64,000 bases of DNA from Limnoperna fortunei (lineage: Eukaryota > Mollusca > Bivalvia > Mytilida > Modiolidae), in contig OX104112.1 of assembly GCA_944474755.1 (NCBI GenBank), forward strand, positions 82,349,756-82,413,755. Direction: 5' to 3'. The stretch's first letter is position 1. The number at the start of each line of letters is the position of its first letter. Made by a program: the position numbers and the translations under genes. The notes under the pieces are model-generated. The model was given only the letters and a program-made list of their open reading frames with translations. It had not been told where the DNA came from and did not search any database. Positions 1-9,000 of the stretch are shown piece after piece.

Positions 1-232
1 TTTCTTTATACAATTAGACTGGTTCCTATCATCTGTTAGTGTTGTAGATTTGAGTCATACATGTTGGTGTTTTTTGTAAGTTTAGACTGGTTCCCATTTT
101 AGTTATCATCTATTAATGGTTGTACATTCGAGTCACACTTGTTTTTTTTTGGTTTTTTTTTCATAAAATTAGACTGGTTCCCACTTGTTATAATCTATTA
201 GTGTGTTATACATTTAAGTCATATTTTTGGTT
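1..232. repeat. Degenerate minisatellite, about three units
   Basis: Three diverged units each begin with AGACTGGTTCC (at about 18, 85 and 171) and continue with a T-rich stretch containing a variant of 'atctattagtgttgtacatt' and 'gagtcata'. Spacing is irregular (about 60-90 bp), so this is an old, eroded array that may continue left of the window. Weaker echoes may run to about 340. No coding potential is supported. Confidence 0.6.
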
Positions 233-545
233 ACCAGTAATTGTACACTTTGTTTCGGTTACTGGTTGGTTGTTGCTCTGCATGCTGTGGTGTATCTTTG
301 TTTTACATTTGAATCCAGTATTTTCATTTTGTTGAACCTTAAAAGTTGTGATGTATGTAATGTTGAAATTAAGTTGCCATTCTTTTATTTTTACTTTGTA
401 AATCTTTACTTTGTGTTCTATGCTATGTGCATTGTTGACAGCTATTGTCAATGCTTTGCTTTCTATATTATCAGTGTTGATGTTGTTCTATAGATGGTCC
501 TCTACAAAGTGCATGTTTTTTGCTGATAACAAAAGTCAAAATAGC

Positions 546-1055
546 AGGTACACCAGTACTCATTTCAACACAGGACCCTAATCGAAACAAAAATAAACAA
601 ATTCCAACTGAAAAAAAAATTGCTGCCACCCTAGGACTTGGGGTACAAACTGATAACAAGCAGGTACTCCACTGCTCAATACAAAGAAGGAAATTCCAAC
701 TGAAAAAAAATTGCTGCCACCCCAGGACTTAGGGTACAAACTGATAACAAGCAGGTACTCCACTGCTCAATACAAAGAAGGAAATTCCAACTGAAAAAAA
801 TTGCTGCCACCCCAGGACTTGGGGTACAAACTGATAACAAGCAGGTACTCCACTGCTCAATACAAAGAAGGAAATTCCAACTAAAAAAAAATTGCTGCCA
901 CCCCAGGACTTAGGGTACAAACTGATAACAAGCAGGTACTCCACTGCTCAATACAAATAAGGAAATTCCAACTGAAAACAAATTGCTGCCACCCCAGGAC
1001 TTGGGTTACAAACTGATAACAAGCAGGTACTCCACTGCTCAATACAAAGAAGGAC
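546..1055. repeat. Minisatellite, ~91-bp unit, about 6 copies
   Basis: CAGGTACTCCACTGCTCAA recurs at 661, 752, 842, 933 and 1024, with a variant at 546, giving a period of 90-91 bp. Each unit holds 'ggaaattccaactg', an A-run of variable length, 'ttgctgccaccccaggactt' and 'gggtacaaactgataacaag'. Units differ mainly in A-run length. The open frames across it on both strands are translations of the repeat, not genes. Confidence 0.9.
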
Positions 1056-1387
1056 CATAATCAAAGCCATAATATAAAAATACCAACTGTATGTCATACT
1101 TAGTCCAAATGTTTATTTCTAGTTGAATTAACTACCATACTGTGTGTAATAAACCAAGCATTTAGGGTCAAATGTTTCTATGTTATATATTTTCCAAGAG
1201 TTTAATCATTTTCATAATCAGATACTTGTAAATGTAATTGCTTTTCCAGATAATAGTAATGATGAATACTGTACAAGTTCATGTATAGTGCACATTTATA
1301 TATTGTATACAATCCATATCTTCGTACTCTTTTAAATTTTCATGTATCATTATAGTAGAAATATTTTTATAAAATTTTTTTATTAAT

Positions 1388-1495
1388 TCATCACTTCCTC
1401 TGTCTGAATCAAAACAAAGTCTCCTTGTACCCATGTCATCACTTCCTCTGTTTGAATCAAAATAAAGTCTTTTGGTCATCACTTCCTCCAATATT
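1388..1495. repeat. Short tandem duplication, ~60-bp unit
   Basis: 'tcatcacttcctctgt(c/t)tgaatcaaaa' occurs twice and 'tcatcacttcctcc' a third time. The 90-residue minus-strand frame across it comes from this local duplication and has no recognisable domain. Confidence 0.6.
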
Positions 1496-1640
1496 GAGCA
1501 TTCTGTGCTAGTTCCCAACATGTTGAATGTAATATTTGTTCGTTTTGTCACTAGATAATGTGCACAATTTTCAAATTAGAATAAGACTAGAAATTCTTTT
1601 TTCATGTTTTTTCTTTATTTAATGTATTTTATTATTATTT

Positions 1641-1890
1641 GGGAGCCTCAGTGGTGTAGTTATTTTGTTTACTATTGATCACATGGTCTGTCAACGCTGA
1701 GGTTGCAGGTTCGAGTGTCAATGCCGTCAGTTTGCTCGACTCCAATCTTAATTGACAAGGATTGCCAGTTTTTCTTCCGAACGTTGGGGGTTTTCTCTGG
1801 GCGCTATGGCTTCCTCCCCTAATAAAAACTGGATGTCATGAAATAGTTGAACTAAAAAATTGCTGAAAAAGTGTTAAACTTCATTCAAAC
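1641..1890 (+). mobile_element. tRNA-derived SINE, family A
   Basis: The 5' part resembles a tRNA: 'gagcctcagtggtgtagt' in the A-box region and 'aggttgcaggttcgagtgtc' in the B-box region. The body has 'tccaatcttaattgacaagg' and 'ttcctcccctaataaaaac', and the 3' end is 'gctgaaaaagtgttaaac' plus 'cattcaaac'. The same body recurs about a dozen times in the window. The 3' end abuts the inverted arm of the Tc1 remnant at 1891, so no clean target duplication remains. It is a retroposon, not a functional tRNA gene. Confidence 0.85.
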
Positions 1891-2758
1891 AATCCGAGCC
1901 CTATGGACGGGGGCGTTGTCATCTTGGAAAGTGTAGGAATCGTCGGGGAAATGACGGGCTATAACTGGCCATAACAGTTCGTCAAGTATTGAAATATATT
2001 TCTGGGCATTTATACTTCCATCGACCTTACAAAGAGTACCGAAACCAAGAAAAGTGTCAAAACGGGGCGAATCCTAATTGAAGCGTCTGGTGAAAAGACA
2101 TCGCTCTAAAGGATATTACATACCACCGAATTTAATGTTGGAAATGGTGAAAACCGTGTTAGTGCGAGGACTGTCCAGAGATTTTTTACACAAGAATCAG
2201 ATTTACCGGGGAGTTGTGAAAAAACGGATGGTTGTCAAAGAGGCGATGGAAGTATAAATGCCCAGAAATATATTTCAATACTTGACGATCAGTTATGGCC
2301 AGTTATAGCCCGTCATTTCCCCGCCGATTCCTACACTTTCCAAGATGACAACGCCCCCGTCCATAGGGCTCGGATTGTGGAACGTTACAAGCATGAAAAT
2401 AATATCCATGGTATGGTATGGCCGGCCCAATCTCCGGACATTAATATCATAGAAAACTGTTGGCTTAGAATTAAAAGAACTCTACAAATACGTGTTATGA
2501 GAATAACAAAACCCCAGGAACTGTTTGATGCAATTTTTGACATCTGGCAAAACTTCACGGTTGAATATATACAAAACTTATATAATTCCATTCCATGGAG
2601 AGTTTTGGCTTGCATAAGATCCAAGTGACACCTAACAAAATATTAAGGTAAGTCACAGCTTTATTTTAATATTTTTTGCTTGTTTTACTATTCAAGGCGA
2701 GATAACTCCAAGAATACGTGGGCCATTTTTCCGCAAATACTTTTGGCACAAGACTGTA
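1891..2758 (+). mobile_element. Tc1/mariner transposon remnant with internal inverted duplication
   Basis: The right end, read inward, is a Tc1-type terminus (CAGTCTTGTGCCAAAAG) ending at 2756, followed by the expected TA. A transposase frame runs to the stop at about 2628. The left half is abnormal: 1891-2023 is a near-perfect reverse complement of 2244-2376 (about 3 differences in 133 bp), leaving a 220-bp spacer. The left terminal repeat and the catalytic first-Asp region are missing, so the copy is rearranged and inactive. Confidence 0.85.
2130..2628 (+). pseudogene. Tc1-like transposase, internally deleted
   Basis: A helix-turn-helix-like stretch near 2135-2190 (ARTVQRFF) runs into the DDE half with DDNAPVHRA (about 2343-2370) and WPAQSPDINIIENCW (about 2419-2463), the classic second-Asp and third-acidic motifs of Tc1 transposases. 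The segment that should hold the first catalytic Asp is deleted between about 2230 and 2245, so the product could not be a working DDE enzyme. The 83-residue frame from 2377 is only the C-terminal part. Confidence 0.85.
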
Positions 2759-2764
2759 CTTCAT

Positions 2765-4855
2765 ACGTTTGTAATGAGTCTGATAAAACAGGAAAAAAGG
2801 AAGACAATTGAAAAAAAAATTGTCTTCACAACTATATGCAGTCAACCCAGTAAATTACCCCAAAATAATGGGCGTTTGGAATGAGATAAATTTCGGATGA
2901 TTTTATTTATTAAAAAATGCCTCAAGACCCTCAAATTCCAAATGGTAAAAAGCTTAATTAACATGTTTGGCGCTCAGCAAAATATTGTACCTGGCTACCA
3001 GGAAGTGCAGAAGACAAATCGAACGTTTAGAGTGATTAATAATGAGAACTGATGAAATTTGAAGCCAAGCGTGAAAGGGCAAAAGAAAAATGACTGAAAA
3101 TGACTAGGGATAAAAGAAAGATCTGTGTACATTTAAATAGGCATTATTATTTGAAGTTGTACATGTACCACATAGGTCAACAGTGACTTGTTTTTTGTTC
3201 TATACAAAATTGTATCAACATAAAGTAGTAATGTGCATGACAATCAGAACTAAAAATACACCTGTTATCGAAAACACCTGCTTACACCATATATATAACA
3301 AGATAAAAAGGTTAAAATACAGACTAGACATTTGGCAATGATCATATACACAACAAAACAATTCCATTTATAAAGTAGTTTGCAGGTAGTAGTATGTTTA
3401 TAAATGTCAGCCAAAAAGAATGCATTATTGGCTTTGATAGCTTTCTTTTGTTTTAATTTAAAAAAACCCACAAATTTGCATGCCTGAATTAGACTACAGT
3501 CAAGTTTGGATAATGCATAGTTCTTTGAAGATAACATTAACTGAAAAGTTTATAGACACTAACAAAAAGTGAAAATATTTCATATCAACCAACTAAAATT
3601 CTATCCTCAATAAAGGATAAATATTGTAACATAGAAATAAAGCAGCACACTGAATTTTATTATTTATAGGTTTATTATGCCATTAAAGGAACTGAAATTG
3701 ACCAAAAATAATGAACTGAATTTTGACACAAAATTGTTTTAAATGATTCACATGCGCTAATTTTCTGAAAACAAGGGTTTCAAGTAAAAGCAAATATAAG
3801 GTCTATTAACTTAAATAGATAACAAAATGGTTAATGTCAGATTCCACTTAACCGTGAACCACAGATATCACAAGCCATATTGCTCTGAATTGTGAACCAA
3901 AGATATGAGCCAGATTCCACAAAAGTCGAGGGTTTACTCCAGGTAAGCTGGCTTCCTTTCCCAATACAAATTGACATCACAATATAGCAAGTAATTGTTG
4001 AAAGTTGTGTTAAAAAAAATTCCACAGAATGGTAAAATAGTTATAAATCAAGAATCACAAGCAGTAATAGAGGTTTCAGCATTCTGAAAATAAAATTTTT
4101 TTTTTTTAATTACAAAAAAGTACATTACTTAGAAATTACTAAAGAGTGACAATTAACTTTTATGCTACTGTAAGAGATATTTTAGTCCTGGTAAAATGAG
4201 TGGACAGACCAATATTAATAGGAAAATATATCCATGGTTACTAATTTTCCTATAGTAACAAAGAGTAATGAAATAATGATAATTCAGACTACTTTTACTA
4301 TTTAGGAACAATTGTCTGACACTAAAATTACTATGAATAATAAACATGCTTATACAAAAATCTATCAATTATCTTATAAAGCTCATTTGATTCACAGTAA
4401 ACACATGTACAAGTAGCATGTTAAAATATCAATTCATGAAGCATAATTTGTATTTATGATCAACACTTTTCGTCCCTTTAAAAAATGAATAAATTAAGAT
4501 GTTGAAAGAAGATTATTCAAATATTACATCCTTATATATAATGTCAAACGAAATGTTACCTGATGTATCTATACTTCGCACATGTGATATCGATGTAACC
4601 TCACAATAGGTTTAACGAGATCACAATGTTAATGACTAAATTTTCAAGTTTGAACTAGAATCAAAGTCAATTAAAGACATATCAAGGGCAAGTTATGGTA
4701 AAATATTGAATAAATGTTCTGTTAAATTGTATATTGTCAACCGTACATTCCATAGAAGGATTTTTAGATTGAAACTTTCATCATGAAAATGGAGGCTAAA
4801 AAATCAAAGCCTGCTTGAATAGAATAACACAGTTGTTTGTCATATTAGAATTGTA
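2765..4855. other. AT-rich stretch, no gene recognised
   Basis: No splice-framed coding exon or known protein motif was found on either strand. The only structured item is a decayed SINE at 3925-4015. Short open frames at 3265-3537, 3837-4025 and 4165-4368 have no motif or exon boundary. This stretch lies beyond the 3' end of MPV17-like gene A. Confidence 0.5.
3925..4015 (+). mobile_element. Decayed 3' half of SINE family A
   Basis: 'ggcttcctttcccaatacaa', 'ttgacatcacaatatagc' and 'aattgttgaaagttgtgtt' follow the order of the family-A 3' half (cttcctccccaataaaaa / catgatatagctg / attgctgaaagtggcgtt). It is heavily mutated and 5'-truncated. Confidence 0.5.
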
Positions 4856-4858
4856 ATA

Positions 4859-5009
4859 ATTCATTCTGGGTATGGTGTTGTACTCATTTACACATGAGCT
4901 GGGCCTTTATATTTGATTATTTTTTACTGAGCATTAGTGAGGTAGAAAAAAAGATAATAAATTCCAAGAGTATGTGTAAATGAGTACAACATCATATTCT
5001 TGATGAATT
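4859..5009. mobile_element. Palindromic MITE
   Basis: The ends are inverted repeats: 'gttgtactcatttacacat' at 4874-4892 pairs with 'atgtgtaaatgagtacaac' near 4973-4991, and the outer parts (attcattctgggtatgg / catattcttgatgaatt) also pair imperfectly. About 150 bp and non-coding. Superfamily not assigned. Confidence 0.65.
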
Positions 5010-5044
5010 ATATCTTATCATATACACACACTACATATCAGAAC

Positions 5045-5050
5045 TTTATT
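5045..5050 (-). terminator. Candidate poly(A) signal of MPV17-like gene A
   Basis: TTTATT on the plus strand reads AATAAA on the minus strand. About 20 nt further along the minus strand is a GU-rich stretch (TGTAGTGTGTGTATATG), the expected downstream element. It is the first AATAAA met after the stop at 5950, implying a 3' UTR of about 0.9 kb that would include the MITE at 5501-5640. Confidence 0.45.
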
Positions 5051-5500
5051 TAGTTTTTGACAAAAAACCCCTCTTACTTGTATTATCTTATTGTTTAAAT
5101 ATAAGTATTAAGTCAAATACACTCAAAACAGAGCTAAAATATAACAGGAAAAATACAGGCACTTCTAGAAAATTGTGGTATTTGGAGTTATTTTCCTAGT
5201 AAAAATAGCCCAGGGGTCTCTTTTTACTACCAGACTTATTTTACTGTTACATTAAATAATAAAAATCCACTTAGTTAAATCAACAATGACTTAGTTTACA
5301 GTCGGTTTGTACACAATCACGAATTGATACATATAAACTAGCAACAAATATTGTTTCTGTATGAAATATAACAACAGTTGATGAAACCCAGGTTAACATT
5401 TTGCAAACATATTAATAAAGAGACTTCCAGACATTTAAATTGTCTAACCCTAACATTTTTTGTCCAAAGTACAACAAAGGTAAAATGTCTACAAATCAGT

Positions 5501-5640
5501 GCCCGGTTTCAAAAAACATCTCAAATTTGAGGATTTCCTCAACTCAAATATTGACCAATCAGATTGCTGGAAAATCAAAATTAAGGAAAAATTCAAAGAT
5601 TTGAGGAAAATCTCAATTTGAGTTTTATGAAATTAAGGCC
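5501..5640. mobile_element. Palindromic MITE with GCCCGGTTTC / GGCC ends
   Basis: The left end (gcccggtttcaaaaaacatc, then tcaaatttgagg) is the inverted counterpart of the right end (cctcaa..., tcaatttgagttttatgaaa, ttaaggcc). The ~140-bp palindrome is non-coding. If the poly(A) signal at 5045 is used, it sits inside the 3' UTR of gene A and would form a hairpin in the mRNA. Confidence 0.7.
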
Positions 5641-5949
5641 TGAGATCAAGTCATAAGAGCACTATAAAACTTAACTGTCTACAAACCAATGAAACAGAAC
5701 ACACAACAACAGACCTATACAATATTATGTACATATTTTTCATTTTTATCATTAAAAAAATTGCACACTTTCCCTGAGTATAATATATTTTTAACAAAGT
5801 TTTATAAATAATAAACATATCTTTTTCTAAAATAAATATAATATATATTTAAAAATACTGATTATTCTAAAAATAAATCTATAACAGTTAACCAGAATTT
5901 GCCAAATAATAATTTGGCATGCATAAACTGTCCTACTGCATCTATATCA

Positions 5950-6027
5950 TTAACTAGGTTTTTCCAAAACCTGAACATTGCAGTTTGCACACTCAAGTGT
6001 CTGTAGAGACAAGTCCTCTCTAATTTT
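5950..6027 (-). CDS. MPV17L: Gene A coding exon 4 (C-terminus)
   Basis: The acceptor TTTGTTTACAG (AG at 6029-6028) opens a phase-0 exon of 26 codons ending in TAA at 5952-5950. The tail contains NVQVLEKPS, and the matching exon of gene B ends NVQVLDKSS, which confirms that the exon is real. It is a charged cytosolic/matrix-side tail beyond the last helix and the fastest-changing part of the protein (about half the residues differ between copies). Confidence 0.8.
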   Translation of the reverse strand, partial: KIREDLSLQTLECANCNVQVLEKPS

Positions 6028-9000
6028 CTGTAAACAAATAATGCATGAAAATTAACTACAGCAACATTTAATCCAGATACATTGTAAACATTAATAATAG
6101 TTTATACCTTAACTTTACTGCTACAATCACTATTTCCTACTTTTTGACCTCCCATTTTCCAGACAGAGAATTCGAATAAATGTACCAACTAATTATGTCA
6201 TTGTTTGCTAATACATTATCATCCATAATTATATAGTTCTATGTCTGCTACAATCTTCTTTTACAATACACAATTTTTCCAACTTGTTTATTCACTATAT
6301 TTAAAACATCTACTGTTGGAAAACACATTTACAAGTGATCCATAAGTAAAAAACCATTGGTAAGAATTTTTGCAATTGGGGTTTAGTGCTACTTCAATTT
6401 TTCAGCTTTATTTTGGTGTCCAGTATTTATTTGGGAGGAAGCCAGCTTACTTGGTAACAAGTGTGGACACAGAAAAATGTCTTACCAAATATTGTTATCT
6501 TATCAAGCATGGTTACATAGGAGCTGCCCTAATCCAAAAATTTTAAGGTAATCACTGGACCATTAAATTGAGCCAGGCAGTGAGGTCAAGGTCAGGTGAC
6601 ACCTACCCAACATTCATGTACTATTCATCAGCAACCTTAATACTAAATATTGTTATACTACCATGCATGGTAGTATAACAATATTTGAAAAAATTTAACA
6701 TAGTCTCTGGAGCATAAAATTGAGGTCAGCATCAGGTGGCAGGTGACTGACTGGCAAGTGCTCATTATAAGCTACCACTGGACCAAATTTAATGGACCTG
6801 GGGCGTAAGCTTACAAAAATAAATTGCAAAATGTCAAGTGTTTATGCCACAGGCAAGACAAAAACCTCCCACTGGCAATTGTTGTTAATTGAGATTGAGT
6901 CAAGTCTGCCAGTAGTGAGACTTAAATCTGCAATTTTAGTGTTAACATGCCCATAATCAATTGTAGATGACTAATCACTGTAGCCACTTAGCCATCAAAG
7001 CAACTAGGTTAAAATTCTTGAAGAGGGAGTAAATTTTGAAAATGTGACTTTCAAATAAAAAAAAGAAGGGCAATATTCTGTTAGCATTTGTCTTTCTCTT
7101 GGGATATGCAAACCAATTTTCATTAAGATTAGATGCATGGTTTAGAAACCAATTGTTGAAGTTGGCTAAACATGGCTAAACAGCCACATAGCAGGTGATA
7201 AACTTCTGAACAGTCTGTCCATCCTGTTAATTAAACATTTGGTAATTTACTTACATCCTCCTTCATAAAGCACAGAAATATTGACCAGCAAAATGATCCA
7301 GCAGCTACAACAAATGGACGGTAAATAGGTGTCACTACTCCATAATTAAATGTTTGTACAAATGGCCAAAAGGCAAATCCAGTCTGAAATAACAATTCAT
7401 TACAGTTAGACTGGTACCTTTAGGTTTGTACAAAGGATCTAAATGGCCAGAAGGCAAATCCAGTCTGAAATAACAATTCATTACAGTTAGACTGGTACCT
7501 TTAGGTTTGTACAAAGGATCTAAATGGCCAGAAGGCAAATCCAGTCTGAAATGACAATTCATTACAGTTAGACCATACCTATAGGTTTGTACAAAGGATC
7601 TGAATGGTCAGCTGAAATAACATTTCACTACGCAGGTACCTAAAGATTTGAACAAAGGATCTAAAAATATTCCAATAACATGTCTGCAGAAAAATTTATG
7701 CAGTTAACTAACTACTGTAAAAGTGGACATTTTCATATGAGGGTTTTTTTGCTAATTTCAAGGCCAAGAAATATCAGAGAAAATTACCCCCATGCTAATT
7801 TTTAGTTTTAACGAATCAAAGAAGGTGAAATTTAAGAATAACAACACAGCACAATAAAACATGGACTCACACCTTGATCGCTCTTAATTCTTTGTCACAT
7901 ACATTTACAAACTAGTTTTATTAAGTACATTCTACAGTTTTATGTTTGTTAATAAATTATAGAAATAATATTTGCTCAGTGTTTGTTTCCTATACCTACA
8001 GTTGGCAGAATTGTACTGCCATTATAATCCGAAGTTAGTTTTGTGATTTGTCGGATTAACCTTGCCAAAAAAAAACAAACTGAGAGTACGATTATTTGTT
8101 CTATACCAACAGGAGCAAACTCACATTTAACAAAAACAATTTCATTTTTTCTAATTTTTTATGACATTTGATTATCAACTTAGCGTGCATCAGGTAAATT
8201 GTTTGTACAATGTTAAGGTCTGATTGTAGCTGTTAATCAACATAATTAACAAATAAATACAGTTTGCAAAAATAATTAGTTTTAATTATTCTTTATTCAA
8301 CTAATGAGATTGTTATCTTAAATTAGCATAACAACATATATGGTGTAAAACATTTCTAATGGAAGAAATTGTAGTTTGTATTAAGAATTATTCCTTAAAC
8401 AACAATTCTATTAAAATTAATAAATATGCATTAATAAAGGAAAAATTTTAACATACATGTTTGGTCCCAATTTTTGATCAATTCATAGCTGGGATTTCAT
8501 GTGTCTTCACATAGAAAGACAACTGTTATTCCATTTCTGTGAAACAAAATTTTACCAGTAAATCGTAGATACTAGAAAATCGTGAAAAATAAAAAGTTAA
8601 GAGACATTGGACAGCATTTTCCTCCAAGCGAAATGTTATGCCAGAAAAATAAAAAAAAATAACACCATACCACACAAAAATTTCCATGTTTACAATATAC
8701 ATAGCTTATAACTTTACAACTAGAATGTTCTTTCAAGTGGACTAAAGCATGTTTCTCCCCTTCATCACCTACAAACATTATTATGCAAAGTGTTAAAAGT
8801 AGTTCCTTGCAGTGAGTATACCGGTATATGTCAACATTTAGATAATGGATGAATAATGCTATCTACAAGGATGGAAACCAAATGGATTGGAAATAACATT
8901 TCATTCTTGACAACCAGTAAATATGAAAGAAAGTCCTGGGATCGGACCTATACAGAACTGTATCTTTTTCTCATCATTCATGTCAAAACATAAAATTACA

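Noticed and set aside
1641..1740. tRNA-like promoter boxes
   Set aside because: The A and B boxes belong to the SINE family; the cloverleaf and anticodon arm are not preserved, so no tRNA gene is called here or in the other SINE copies.
7335..7562. 75-residue minus frame with three copies of a 27-residue unit
   Set aside because: Results from the 81-bp tandem duplication of an intron/exon boundary; the true reading uses only the exon-3 part from 7383.
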